In this document: piece by piece, positions 9,218 through 18,501 of the stretch
Layout of the letters: each line of letters begins with the position of its first letter
Numbering within the stretch: position 1 is the stretch's first letter
The notes under the pieces: generated by a model
The model's input: the letters and a program-made list of their open reading frames with translations, nothing else
Told to the model about the DNA's origin: nothing
Databases searched by the model: none
Source: an uncultured Roseburia sp.
Lineage (GTDB): Bacteria > Bacillota > Clostridia > Lachnospirales > Lachnospiraceae
Assembly (NCBI GenBank): GCA_947573605.1
Contig: CANPGM010000007.1
Coordinates: forward strand, 1 to 64,000
DNA length: 64,000 nucleotides
Reading direction: 5' to 3'
Made by a program: the position numbers and the translations under genes

Positions 9218-9700
9218 ATGTTAAGAATGGCAGGAGAGGGAAGAAGTGTGAAAAGACCGGAGGAAGTAAGCCGGAAGCTTCAGGAGATGTATCAGGATAC
9301 GAAAAACGGGAGGATTCACTGGACGGTTGAGGTTCAGACTACGGAGCATAACGATCCGTCGGAAAAACCGGTCGAAGAAGAGGACGGTGTTTCGTGGGTG
9401 ATAGACGAGTGTTATGTTTCTTATTATTGTAAATATAAGGGACAGGATTTTTGTATGATTACCTATGAAATGATAAAAACGGCCGGAGAACGGGTTTTGA
9501 CTACCAATATGATTTTTTTTCCGCCGCTTGGGATTCGTTTATTTAATTTGCATACGCTGCTGCCTTATGCAATCCAGACATCGAATGTTTTGACAAATCA
9601 GATTCACAATTTGTGGGAGCTGTTGTTAATCCTTTATAAAGCGGATAAGACAAGTGTTTCACTTGAGGTAAAGCCGGGCAAACTGATCATAGAGGACTGA
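9218..9700 (+). CDS. conserved hypothetical protein (DUF6145-like)
   Basis: A 160-residue soluble protein without recognised catalytic motifs. It contains a central mixed region (WVIDECYVSYYCKYKGQDF) and a more hydrophobic second half (MIFFPPLGIRLFNLHTLLPY). It resembles small uncharacterised proteins found near S1-domain genes in Lachnospiraceae; the DUF number is from memory and unchecked. The ATG at 9218 with AGAGGA upstream is preferred; a GTG at 9248 with GGAGAGGG upstream is an alternative. A small GCCGC-TTGT-GCGGC hairpin precedes the ribosome site. It lies 35 bases before the S1 gene. Confidence 0.6.
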   Translation: MLRMAGEGRSVKRPEEVSRKLQEMYQDTKNGRIHWTVEVQTTEHNDPSEKPVEEEDGVSWVIDECYVSYYCKYKGQDFCMITYEMIKTAGERVLTTNMIFFPPLGIRLFNLHTLLPYAIQTSNVLTNQIHNLWELLLILYKADKTSVSLEVKPGKLIIED

Positions 9701-9735
9701 CAAAAAAATGCAAATAAAAACAGGAGGGGTTACTT

Positions 9736-10638
9736 ATGGAAACAATGGACGATTTTAAGGAAGAGCTGGAAGCTTCTTTCCGCAAAATTAACGAGGGAGA
9801 TATGATTTCGGGAACCGTTATTGCGGTCAGTGAAGAAGAAATCACACTGGATTTAAAGTACTATGCACAGGGTGTGATTCGTGTAGCGGATTTCAGCAAT
9901 GATCCTGATTTCTCCGTTTTTGAAGAGGTACATGTCGGGGACGAACTTGAAGCTACGGTCATAAAGACAGACGACGGGCAGGGCAATATTCTGTTGTCGA
10001 GAAAAGAGGCGAACGATGTGCTTGCCTGGGAAAAGTTTCAAACCATGCAGGAAGAAGATACTACCGTAAAAGTAAAAATCAAAGAGAACGTAAAAAGCGG
10101 CGTCGTCGCATATCTGGAAGGAATCCGTGCGTTTATTCCGGCCTCCCAGTTATCATTGGAATACGTCGAGGATACCGAGGCATGGGTCGGAAAGGAAATC
10201 GAGGCGAAGATAATTACGGTTGACGCAGAAAAGGAAAAGCTGGTGCTTTCCGGTAAGGCCGTTGCAAAAGAAGCGGCGATAGAGGAACGGAATCATAAGA
10301 TTTCTATGGTTGTGCCAGGGACTGTGATGGAGGGGACCGTAGAATCTCTGATGCCGTACGGAGCATTTGTTAATCTTGGAAACGGTTTGAGCGGTCTTGT
10401 TCATATTTCTCAGATTAGCCAGAAACGGATTAAAAAGCCGTCGGAGGTTTTAAAAGAGGGACAAAAAGTAAAAGTAAAAGTGCTGAATACGAACGACAAC
10501 AAAATCAGTCTTTCAATGAAGGCGCTTGAGGAAGAAATGACGGATACCGAAACCGTGGAGGAACTGGACTCCTATACTTCGAAAGAAAGTATCGGTTCCA
10601 GCCTCGGCGATCTGCTTTCCGGGTTAAAATTTGACTAG
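9736..10638 (+). CDS. S1 RNA-binding domain protein (ribosomal protein S1 homologue)
   Basis: A 300-residue protein with three tandem S1/OB-fold domains, at about residues 18-85, 98-166 and 190-260. The third is the most canonical (VMEGTVESLMPYGAFVNLG and GLVHISQIS), and an acidic tail follows. Firmicute S1 homologues of this short type bind mRNA and can associate with ribosomes; they lack the N-terminal ribosome-anchoring part of proteobacterial S1. The start follows ACAGGAGGGG. A strong terminator ends the gene. Confidence 0.85.
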   Translation: METMDDFKEELEASFRKINEGDMISGTVIAVSEEEITLDLKYYAQGVIRVADFSNDPDFSVFEEVHVGDELEATVIKTDDGQGNILLSRKEANDVLAWEKFQTMQEEDTTVKVKIKENVKSGVVAYLEGIRAFIPASQLSLEYVEDTEAWVGKEIEAKIITVDAEKEKLVLSGKAVAKEAAIEERNHKISMVVPGTVMEGTVESLMPYGAFVNLGNGLSGLVHISQISQKRIKKPSEVLKEGQKVKVKVLNTNDNKISLSMKALEEEMTDTETVEELDSYTSKESIGSSLGDLLSGLKFD

Positions 10639-10645
10639 TAAGAGG

Positions 10646-10690
10646 AAAAGCAATGGAAGGAGACGACGGTCTTCCTTTCATTGCTTTTTT
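10646..10690 (+). terminator. intrinsic terminator, S1 gene / ABC-F gene
   Basis: AAAAGCAATGGAAGGA pairs with TCCTTTCATTGCTTTT with one G-U pair and is followed by seven T. The A-rich left side means it could also work on the minus strand for the convergent ABC-F gene ending at 10703. Confidence 0.9.
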
Positions 10691-10702
10691 TATTTATATC
10701 TT

Positions 10703-12343
10703 TCAGTTATCGTCTTCGTCATTTACAGACATGCTGTAAACCTGACGTTTTCTTGCCATCTCGTCATTTTCCAGATATTCGTCGTAAGTCGATACTTTAT
10801 CAATAAACGTTCCGTCCGGCAGAAATTCAATAATGCGGTTTGCGGTTGTCTGAACGACCTGATGGTCGCGGGAAGCGAATAAAATTACGCCCGGAAATTT
10901 AATCAGACCGTTGTTTAACGCCGTAATGGATTCCATATCCAGATGATCGGTCGGTTCGTCTAAGATCAGTACGTTACTTGCCTGAATCATCATGCGGGAG
11001 AGCAATACGCGAACCTTTTCACCGCCGGAGAGCACCCGCATTTTCTTTACGCCGTCTTCTCCTGCAAACAGCATACGTCCGAGAAATCCGCGGACATAAG
11101 TGGCGTCTTTGATTTCCGAATACTGTGTCAGCCAGTCGACAATAATATAATCATTTTGGAAGATTTCAGTATTGTCTTTCGGAAAATAGGACTGGCTTGT
11201 GGTAACGCCCCATTTGTAAGTGCCGGAATCAGGTTCCATTTCTCCGGCGAGGATTTTAAATAAAGTGGTTTTGGCCAGTTCATTTCCTCCGACGAAAGCA
11301 ATCTTATCGTCGTGACCCGCAATAAAGGAAACGTTGTCGAGTATTTTTACGCCGTCGATCGTTTTTGATATGCCATCTACCGTCAGTACTTCGTTGCCGA
11401 TCTCGCGGCTCGGACGAAAATCAATATACGGATATTTCCGGCTGGAGGGACGGATTTCCTCAAGTTCGATTTTTTCAAGCGCCTTTTTTCTGGAGGTCGC
11501 CTGTTTGGATTTGGAGGCGTTTGCCGAGAAACGGGAGATAAATTCCTGCAGTTCCTTGATTTTCTCTTCTTTTTTCTTATTGGCTTCTTTCATCTGCTTG
11601 ACAAGGAGCTGGCTGGATTCGTACCAGAAGTCATAATTTCCGGCGTAGAGCTGTATTTTTCCGTAGTCGATGTCCGCAATATTGGTACACACTTTATTTA
11701 AGAAATAACGGTCATGTGAAACTACAATTACGGTATTTTCAAAGCTGATTAAAAACTCTTCCAGCCAGGCGATCGCATCCAGATCGAGGTGGTTGGTCGG
11801 CTCGTCTAAAAGAAGGACGTCCGGGTTTCCGAAAAGCGCCTGCGCGAGAAGTACTTTGACTTTTAAGGCGCCCTGGAGATCGGCCATCATAGTGTAGTGT
11901 TCTTCGGTCGGAATGCCGAGTCCGTTTAGCATCGTTGCCGCGTCGGATTCTGCGTTCCAGCCGTCCATATCTGCAAATTCGGCCTCAAGCTCACTTGCGC
12001 GGATGCCGTCTTCATCGCTGAAATCTTCCTTTGCATAAATGGCGTCCTTTTCTTTCATAATCTCATAAAGACGCCTGTTCCCCATAATAACGGTATCGAG
12101 GACGGTGAAGGCGTCGTATTTAAAGTGATCCTGCTGTAAAAAGGAAAGACGCTGTCCCGGAGTAATGACAACGTCGCCCGAAGTCGGTTCCAGCTGTCCG
12201 GAGAGAATCTTTAGAAAAGTAGATTTTCCCGCGCCGTTTGCACCGATTAAACCGTAACAGTTCCCTTCGGTAAATTTGATATTGACGTCTTCGAACAGGG
12301 CTTTTTTTCCGATTCGAAGCGTTACATTATTTGCACTTATCAT
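10703..12343 (-). CDS. ABC-F family ATPase (YbiT/YkpA type)
   Basis: A 546-residue soluble protein with two ATP-binding cassettes and no membrane domain, so a ribosome-associated ABC-F protein rather than a transporter. Cassette 1 has GANGAGKST, the LLLDEPTNHLD Walker B and VSHDR. The linker between the cassettes (about residues 245-320) is rich in lysine and glutamate, as in ABC-F proteins. Cassette 2 has the signature LSGGEKVRVL and LILDEPTDHLD, but its Walker A reads VGGNELAKTT, losing the glycine before lysine, and the switch region reads ASRDH. The gene is convergent with the S1 gene and has its own promoter. The role is translation-related by family; no resistance phenotype is implied. 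Confidence 0.88.
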   Translation of the reverse strand: MISANNVTLRIGKKALFEDVNIKFTEGNCYGLIGANGAGKSTFLKILSGQLEPTSGDVVITPGQRLSFLQQDHFKYDAFTVLDTVIMGNRRLYEIMKEKDAIYAKEDFSDEDGIRASELEAEFADMDGWNAESDAATMLNGLGIPTEEHYTMMADLQGALKVKVLLAQALFGNPDVLLLDEPTNHLDLDAIAWLEEFLISFENTVIVVSHDRYFLNKVCTNIADIDYGKIQLYAGNYDFWYESSQLLVKQMKEANKKKEEKIKELQEFISRFSANASKSKQATSRKKALEKIELEEIRPSSRKYPYIDFRPSREIGNEVLTVDGISKTIDGVKILDNVSFIAGHDDKIAFVGGNELAKTTLFKILAGEMEPDSGTYKWGVTTSQSYFPKDNTEIFQNDYIIVDWLTQYSEIKDATYVRGFLGRMLFAGEDGVKKMRVLSGGEKVRVLLSRMMIQASNVLILDEPTDHLDMESITALNNGLIKFPGVILFASRDHQVVQTTANRIIEFLPDGTFIDKVSTYDEYLENDEMARKRQVYSMSVNDEDDN

Positions 12344-12390
12344 ATTTTAATTTTCTCCTGAAATAATCTGTCTGTTTTGCGCCAATTTGT

Positions 12391-12419
12391 ATCATACTAA
12401 AAAAAATAAGGAAAATCAA
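12391..12419 (-). promoter_or_regulatory. promoter of the YbiT-type ABC-F gene
   Basis: Read on the minus strand: TTGATT (12414-12419), 17-base spacer, TATGAT (12391-12396), 48 bases upstream of the start codon. Confidence 0.6.
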
Positions 12420-12428
12420 CTGTTTTAC

Positions 12429-12456
12429 TTGGAAATAGCGCCTGATTTGGTATAAT
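12429..12456 (+). promoter_or_regulatory. promoter of the GGDEF-EAL gene
   Basis: TTGGAA (12429-12434), 16-base spacer, perfect TATAAT (12451-12456) about 55 bases before the start codon. Confidence 0.55.
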
Positions 12457-12510
12457 AATGTAACGGGGCAAAAGAGTTGTCAGTTGTAACAGGATAAAAG
12501 GAGAAGGCAA

Positions 12511-14364
12511 ATGGGGGAAGAAAATAAGGAATTAAATCCGCCTTACGGGAATAAGATGGTAAAGAACAGCAGCGCAGAGATAGAGCTTTTTCAGATGGCC
12601 TTCGATCTGCTGTCCGATACCAGAGACGTCAACGCGGCGCTTGATCTGCTGCTTGAGCAGATTGGAAGGCGTTACCATCTTTCGTTTGCCGCGGTATTTG
12701 AATATGGAAAAAACGGGCAGGAACTGCTTTTGACCAATTGCTATGCGGGAGGTGCGAGAGATTTTTGGAAAGGGACAAAGTACAAGGTTCCGCAAGCGCT
12801 TGAGGAAGCGGAATTCGGATGTCCCGTCGAAGTTTCAAACACACGGAGTACAAAGGAAAAAACATCTGTTTTTGGAAAACGGGACAAACGTCTATTTCTG
12901 CCGGAACCGATTATTGCAGTGAAGTTCGTCTATTCCGGCGGATCTGCCGGGATGCTGGGAATCGGCATGGCGGTAGAGGGGGAGGCGCCGGATGCAAAAG
13001 AGACGGAAGCATTAAAGAGTTTCGGCCGCGTAACGGCGGCGTTTGTATCCCTTCGCAAAAAGCTGCGCGACGACCGGCAGACGATTCATCAGCTTAAGCA
13101 CAGAGACAAACTTACGGGACTCTATGACAGGGATACTTTTTGGGATAAATTTACGAAGGAAATGAAAAACAGGCAGTCGGGAGCAATATACGCGCTGGCG
13201 TTTCTGGACGTCAATAATTTTTCCTATGTAAACGAGAACTTCGGGACCGCGGTCGGAGACCGGATATTATGCGAGGTTGCGGATCTGATCAGTATCAGGA
13301 AAAAGTTTGCGTTATTTTCCAGCCGGATGTATTCGGATTACTTTGCGACTCTTTTAAAAGCGGCGTCGAAGGAAGAGATTACAGAATCGATTGCGTTTCG
13401 AAACAGGCTTTTTGAACAGGAACTGAAGGAAAAGTATCCGGCCGGTGGGATCAATCTGTCGACCGGCATCTGCTTTCTCGAGCAGGACGATGCGCTTGAT
13501 AATGTTTTGGAAAGCGCGAACCTGGCCCGTAAATATGCAAAAGAGCAGAAAATCGGTACAGGCGTTGTTTTTGCACCGCATATGAGGCAGAAAAGAGACG
13601 ATTTTATTTATGTATCCTCACGCTTTCACGGCGCGCTGAAAAATGGAGAATTTGAAGTGTTTCTGCAGCCGAAGTTTTTGCTGAAGGAGCGGGAGGTATA
13701 TGGGGCGGAGGCGTTGGCGAGATGGCGTCTTGAGGATGGCGCAATTCTTCCTCCGGACCGTTTTATTCCGTCTTTGGAGGATACCGGGTATATCGCGGAA
13801 CTGGATTTTTACATTTTTGAACAGCTTGTCCGTCTGATGAAAAAATGGAGAGACGCGGGCAGACCGGCCATTACGGTTTCCACGAATTTTTCCAGAAGGC
13901 ACTTTGAAAATGACGGTCAGTGTTTCCTGAAACGGATGAAAGAGATTATGGACCGCTATCCGGTTCCGGCGCAGTACATCGAAATCGAAGTGACGGAGAG
14001 CGCGGTGGTAAACGATATCGAGACGATGAAAAACTGCATGTTCCGTCTGGCGGAGATGGGTTTCCGTATTGCAATCGACGATTTTGGGACCGGCTATTCG
14101 TCTTTAAACGTTTTACTGGAAATTCCTGCAAATGTAATAAAGATGGATAAAACTTTTACTGATAAATTGGAGCAGGAAAAGCAGCGTCATTTTGTTTCAA
14201 AAATCGGAGAGTTGATTAAGGCGGCGAAGGAGGAGGTGATTTTTGAAGGAATTGAAACGGAGGAGCAGCTCGGTTTCTTAAAGAACTGCGGTTTTAATTA
14301 CGGACAGGGCTATCTTTTCGACCGCCCGATACCGGTTGCGGAATTTGAACGGAAATATTTATAA
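12511..14364 (+). CDS. GAF-like / degenerate GGDEF / EAL domain protein (cyclic-di-GMP phosphodiesterase)
   Basis: A 617-residue cytoplasmic protein. Residues about 20-180 resemble a GAF-type sensor, about 190-345 a GGDEF domain and about 365-617 an EAL domain. The GGDEF position reads MYSDYF (about 273), so diguanylate cyclase activity is not expected; it may bind GTP as a regulatory domain. The EAL side keeps the catalytic set: EAL at 400-402, NFSRRHF, EIEVTES, DDFGTGYSSL (D523-D524), a lysine in KMDKTF and a glutamate in FEGIET. The protein should therefore hydrolyse c-di-GMP to pGpG. It is monocistronic. No membrane segments are present, so the signal sensed is probably internal. Confidence 0.88.
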   Translation: MGEENKELNPPYGNKMVKNSSAEIELFQMAFDLLSDTRDVNAALDLLLEQIGRRYHLSFAAVFEYGKNGQELLLTNCYAGGARDFWKGTKYKVPQALEEAEFGCPVEVSNTRSTKEKTSVFGKRDKRLFLPEPIIAVKFVYSGGSAGMLGIGMAVEGEAPDAKETEALKSFGRVTAAFVSLRKKLRDDRQTIHQLKHRDKLTGLYDRDTFWDKFTKEMKNRQSGAIYALAFLDVNNFSYVNENFGTAVGDRILCEVADLISIRKKFALFSSRMYSDYFATLLKAASKEEITESIAFRNRLFEQELKEKYPAGGINLSTGICFLEQDDALDNVLESANLARKYAKEQKIGTGVVFAPHMRQKRDDFIYVSSRFHGALKNGEFEVFLQPKFLLKEREVYGAEALARWRLEDGAILPPDRFIPSLEDTGYIAELDFYIFEQLVRLMKKWRDAGRPAITVSTNFSRRHFENDGQCFLKRMKEIMDRYPVPAQYIEIEVTESAVVNDIETMKNCMFRLAEMGFRIAIDDFGTGYSSLNVLLEIPANVIKMDKTFTDKLEQEKQRHFVSKIGELIKAAKEEVIFEGIETEEQLGFLKNCGFNYGQGYLFDRPIPVAEFERKYL

Positions 14365-14393
14365 TTGCACCTCGTTTTATACAGATACGAACC

Positions 14394-14422
14394 TTTACAA
14401 TCGACAGATTAAATGATAAAAT
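14394..14422 (+). promoter_or_regulatory. promoter of the PFOR gene
   Basis: TTTACA (14394-14399), 17-base spacer, TAAAAT (14417-14422). The leader of about 90 bases has an imperfect GC-rich hairpin (about 14432-14480) before an AAGGAGGA ribosome site. Confidence 0.55.
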
Positions 14423-14518
14423 GAAAATTAAGTCGGACAGCGGCGGATTTTGTGATTTTAAAGCGCTGCGTCCCGGACAATCATATATTAAATACCAACA
14501 ATAAGGAGGAATCAGTAA

Positions 14519-17500
14519 ATGTCCAGAGCAAAACAGTCAATGGACGGTAATACGGCGGCGGCTCATGTAGCGTATGCGTTTACAGATGTTGCAGCTATTT
14601 ACCCAATTACTCCGTCCAGCCCGATGGCTGACACCGTAGATCAGTGGTCAGCGGCAGGACAGGAGAATATTTTCGGAAATCAGGTGAAAGTCGTAGAGAT
14701 GGAATCGGAAGCGGGCGCTGCAGGCGCTGTTCACGGTTCACTTGCCGCAGGCGCTTTAACGACGACCTTTACGGCTTCGCAGGGACTTTTATTAATGATC
14801 CCGAACATGTACAAAATCGCGGGCGAGCAGCTTCCGTGTGTATTTGACGTATCCGCGCGTACCGTTGCGACACAGTCGTTAAATATCTTTGGCGATCACA
14901 GCGACGTTTATGCCTGCCGTCAGACCGGTTTCGCTATGCTTTGCGAGACAAATACACAGGAAGTTATGGATTTAAGCCCGGTTGCGCATCTGGCGACAAT
15001 CGAAGGAAAGGTTCCGTTTATCAATTTCTTCGACGGATTCCGTACCTCCCATGAAATTCAGAAAATCGAAAAATGGGATTTTGCAGACTTAAAGGAAATG
15101 TGCAATATGGATGCGGTTGCGGCATTCCGTGCACATGCGCTGAATCCGGAGCATCCGGCTATGCGCGGCTCTCATGAGAACGGCGACGTATTCTTCCAGC
15201 ATCGTGAGGCATGTAATAAAGTTTATGACGAGCTGCCGGCAATCGTTTCCAAATATATGGCTAAGATTAACGAGAAGCTCGGTACGAATTACGATTTATT
15301 CAACTACTACGGAGCAGAGGACGCAGAGCGCGTAATCGTTGCTATGGGTTCCGTAAACGACGTAGCGGAGGAAGTAATCGATTACCTGACCGCAAAGGGC
15401 GAAAAAGTCGGACTGATCAAGGTTCGCCTGTACCGTCCGTGGGTAGCGGATGCATTCTTAAAGGCTCTTCCGAAGACGGCAAAGAAAGTTGCGGTTCTCG
15501 ACAGAACAAAAGAGCCGGGCGCGCTTGGCGATCCGTTGTATTTAGACGTTGCCGCTACGCTGCGTGAGGCAGGTCTGGATACGATTGTTCTGACAGGCGG
15601 ACGTTATGGTCTCGGTTCCAAAGATACCCCGCCTTCTTCTCTGTTTGCAGTATACAAAGAGCTGGAGAAAGATGCGCCGAAGGCACGCTTTACAATCGGT
15701 ATTGTAGACGACGTAACCAACTTAAGCTTACCGGAAGTGAAACCGGCTCCGATTACCGCGGCTGAAGGTACGGTAGAATGTAAGTTCTGGGGTCTCGGCG
15801 GAGACGGTACGGTAGGAGCGAATAAGAACTCTACCAAGATCATCGGCGATCATACCGACAAATATATTCAGGCATACTTCCAGTATGACTCTAAGAAAAC
15901 AGGCGGTGTTACCATTTCGCATTTAAGATTCGGTGACAAGCCGATCAGAAGCCCGTACTACATCAATCAGGCCGACTTCGTAGCATGTCATAATCCTGCA
16001 TATGTAAACAAGGGATTCAAGATGGTTCAGGACGTTAAGCCGGGCGGAGTATTTATGATTAACTGCCAGTGGAGCGACGAGGAATTAGACCATCATTTAA
16101 ACGCAGAAGCAAAGAAATATATTGCCGACAATAATATTCAGTTATATACCATCAACGCAATCGACAAGGCAATTGAGATCGGTATGGGCAAACGTACCAA
16201 TACCATTCTTCAGTCCGCATTCTTCAAACTGGCAAATGTTATGCCGATTGAGGAAGCCGTTGATTTCATGAAACAGGCTGCAAAGAAGTCCTACGGTAAG
16301 AAGGGCGACGCAGTGGTAGAGATGAACTACAAGGCAATCGACGCAGGTGTGGATGCCGTACATAAAGTTGAGATCCCGGCTTCCTGGTCGAATCCTGCTG
16401 CAGATCCGGCACCGGCTGAGCTGAAGGGCCGTCCGGAGACCGTTAAGATGGTAAAGGAATTGATGAATCCGATTTCCTTAATGGACGGTGATTCTCTTCC
16501 GGTTTCCGCGTTTATGGGCAATCCGGACGGACAGTTCGAGCATGGTGCATCCGCATATGAGAAGCGCGGTACCGCAGTAACCGTTCCGACCTGGAGCGCA
16601 GAGAAGTGTATCCAGTGTAACCAGTGTGCGTTTGTATGTTCTCATGCAACGATTCGTCCGTTTATGTTAAGCGAAGACGAAGTGAAGGCTGCTCCGGATC
16701 ACATTAAGCTTGCGGATATGAAACCGAAGGCAGGCGAGTACAAGTATACAATGTCTGTTTCCCCGTTAGACTGTATGGGATGCGGCGAGTGTGTTACCGT
16801 ATGTCCGGTCGGCGCAATCGAAATGGTTCCGCAGGAATCGCAGGCAGACGAGCAGCCGGTATTCGATTACCTGGTTGCAAATGTAGGCAAAAAACCGGGT
16901 ATGCCGGCAGACAATACGGTAAAAGGTTCTCAGTTCAACCAGCCGCTGCTTGAGTTCTCAGGCTCCTGTGCAGGTTGTGCGGAAACTTCTTATGCACGTT
17001 TGATTACACAGTTATTCGGCGAGCATATGTATATCTCCAATGCAACCGGATGTTCCTCTATCTGGGGCGGTCCGGCAGCTACTTCACCGTATACGGTAAA
17101 TAAAGATTCCAACAAGGGACCGGCATGGGCGAACTCCTTATTCGAGGATAATGCAGAGCACGGACTCGGTATGGAAATCGGTCAGAGAGTCATTCGTGAA
17201 CAGGCGATTGCAAGCGCTGAAAAATGTGCTTCTTCCGACAAGGCCGGCGCCGAATTGAAGGATGCGTTTGCGAAGTTCATGGAGACAAAGAACGATACAA
17301 AAGCTAACGCGGCTGCAACGGACGCTCTTGTAGCAGAACTGGAAAAAGCAGCGGAGGCAGGATGCCCGGATGCAAAAGCGGCTCTTGAAAAGAAAGATTA
17401 TCTTGCAAAGAAGTCTATCTGGATCTTCGGCGGAGACGGATGGGCATATGATATCGGCTTCGGCGGTTTGGATCACGTACTTGCTTCCGGCGAAAACGTA

Positions 17501-18064
17501 AACGTTATGGTGTTCGATACCGAGATGTACTCCAATACCGGCGGTCAGGCTTCCAAAGCTTCCAATATCGGTGAAGTTTGCCAGTTTGCCGCAGCAGGTA
17601 AGGAAATCGGTAAGAAGAGCCTTGCGGAAATCGCTATGAGCTACGGATATGTCTATGTAGCGCAGATCGCGCTCGGCGCAAATATGGCTCAGGCTGTTAA
17701 GGTTCTAGCGGAAGCGGAAGCTTACAACGGACCGTCCTTAATTATCGGTTATGCTCCGTGTGAGCTGCACGGCGTAAAGGGCGGTATGAACCACTGCCAG
17801 GATGAAATGAAGAAAGCGGTAGCGGCAGGCTACTGGAATCTGTTCTCCTTTAATCCGGCATTGAAGGCAGAAGGCAAGAATCCATTTACCCTGACTTCAA
17901 AACCGGGCGACGGAACATACCAGGATTTCTTAAACAACGAGACACGTTACAGCAGACTGACAAGGGCGTTCCCGGACAGAGCTGCAAAGCTTTTTGCGGA
18001 GTCCGAAGAAGCTGCAAAGGCTCGCTACGATCATTTACTGAAATTAGTAGAGCTGTATAAATAA
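14519..18064 (+). CDS. nifJ: pyruvate:ferredoxin (flavodoxin) oxidoreductase
   Basis: A 1181-residue homodimeric-type PFOR, the central anaerobic enzyme converting pyruvate and CoA to acetyl-CoA, CO2 and reduced ferredoxin. All domains are on one chain: the N-terminal pyrimidine-binding domain (AYAFTDVAAIYPITPSSPMA), the CoA-binding and central domains, a 2[4Fe-4S] ferredoxin insert (CIQCNQCAFVC and CMGCGECVTVCP), the proximal-cluster cysteines beginning with SCAGCAETSYARL, and the thiamine diphosphate domain (GDGWAYDIGFGGLDH). Full length for the family. Reduced ferredoxin from this enzyme would feed the [FeFe]-hydrogenase whose maturases are encoded at 47-51 kb. Strong ribosome site and terminator suggest high expression as a single gene. 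Confidence 0.97.
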   Translation: MSRAKQSMDGNTAAAHVAYAFTDVAAIYPITPSSPMADTVDQWSAAGQENIFGNQVKVVEMESEAGAAGAVHGSLAAGALTTTFTASQGLLLMIPNMYKIAGEQLPCVFDVSARTVATQSLNIFGDHSDVYACRQTGFAMLCETNTQEVMDLSPVAHLATIEGKVPFINFFDGFRTSHEIQKIEKWDFADLKEMCNMDAVAAFRAHALNPEHPAMRGSHENGDVFFQHREACNKVYDELPAIVSKYMAKINEKLGTNYDLFNYYGAEDAERVIVAMGSVNDVAEEVIDYLTAKGEKVGLIKVRLYRPWVADAFLKALPKTAKKVAVLDRTKEPGALGDPLYLDVAATLREAGLDTIVLTGGRYGLGSKDTPPSSLFAVYKELEKDAPKARFTIGIVDDVTNLSLPEVKPAPITAAEGTVECKFWGLGGDGTVGANKNSTKIIGDHTDKYIQAYFQYDSKKTGGVTISHLRFGDKPIRSPYYINQADFVACHNPAYVNKGFKMVQDVKPGGVFMINCQWSDEELDHHLNAEAKKYIADNNIQLYTINAIDKAIEIGMGKRTNTILQSAFFKLANVMPIEEAVDFMKQAAKKSYGKKGDAVVEMNYKAIDAGVDAVHKVEIPASWSNPAADPAPAELKGRPETVKMVKELMNPISLMDGDSLPVSAFMGNPDGQFEHGASAYEKRGTAVTVPTWSAEKCIQCNQCAFVCSHATIRPFMLSEDEVKAAPDHIKLADMKPKAGEYKYTMSVSPLDCMGCGECVTVCPVGAIEMVPQESQADEQPVFDYLVANVGKKPGMPADNTVKGSQFNQPLLEFSGSCAGCAETSYARLITQLFGEHMYISNATGCSSIWGGPAATSPYTVNKDSNKGPAWANSLFEDNAEHGLGMEIGQRVIREQAIASAEKCASSDKAGAELKDAFAKFMETKNDTKANAAATDALVAELEKAAEAGCPDAKAALEKKDYLAKKSIWIFGGDGWAYDIGFGGLDHVLASGENVNVMVFDTEMYSNTGGQASKASNIGEVCQFAAAGKEIGKKSLAEIAMSYGYVYVAQIALGANMAQAVKVLAEAEAYNGPSLIIGYAPCELHGVKGGMNHCQDEMKKAVAAGYWNLFSFNPALKAEGKNPFTLTSKPGDGTYQDFLNNETRYSRLTRAFPDRAAKLFAESEEAAKARYDHLLKLVELYK

Positions 18065-18100
18065 ACAGAAATAAATCGGGTGCAAAAGCGCCTGAGAAAG

Positions 18101-18145
18101 CACTCCCGCCACAGGATATGCGTATTCTGCGGCGGGAGTGTTTTT
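18101..18145 (+). terminator. intrinsic terminator of the PFOR gene
   Basis: Perfect 10-bp stem CACTCCCGCC / GGCGGGAGTG with a 20-base loop, followed by five T. Confidence 0.92.
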
Positions 18146-18252
18146 CGTCCTATAGAATGTTCTTAGCATTACCTGGTATAGATTCGTATGTCAAAAGGCA
18201 GGTTTTCGGTTATTGGCCGAATTGCATAAGGGCGGAGAAAATAAGAAAAAAG

Positions 18253-18281
18253 TTGACGAATACAGGAAAGGATGATATTAT
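18253..18281 (+). promoter_or_regulatory. strong promoter of the surface-protein operon
   Basis: TTGACG (18253-18258), 17-base spacer, TATTAT (18276-18281). Transcription would start near 18288 and make a leader of about 210 bases before the first gene. Confidence 0.7.
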
Positions 18282-18287
18282 TTTTCT

Positions 18288-18406
18288 GTAGTGCATGAAA
18301 AACGGAGACAATAGGTTTCATATCGGAATGGGTGTTTTGTTATGGACAGCATCGTCAGGAAAGTGATATTGGGATTCTGAAAAGATCAGAAACCAGTATC
18401 ATTTTT
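18288..18406 (+). promoter_or_regulatory. structured leader with terminator (candidate riboswitch or attenuator)
   Basis: A long hairpin at 18363-18401 pairs GTGATATTGG..TTCTGA with TCAGAA..CCAGTATCA and is followed by TTTTTGCTTTTG. Upstream in the leader, GGTTTC (18314-18319) can pair with GAAACC (18389-18394), which lies in the terminator's right arm, so an antiterminator is possible. The gene starts 96 bases beyond the terminator. No known riboswitch consensus was recognised. Confidence 0.55.
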
Positions 18407-18501
18407 GCTTTTGCACTTTAAAACTTTAATGAAGTAATGAAGAGAAAACAAGACGATGCGGAAAAAAACGTTTCATGCAAAAAATCAGAAGGAGGAAGCA
18501 G

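Noticed and set aside
18288-18406. Class II cyclic-di-GMP riboswitch
   Set aside because: The segments GGAGACAAT and GAATGGG loosely recall the class, but the required downstream pairing partner of the pseudoknot is missing.
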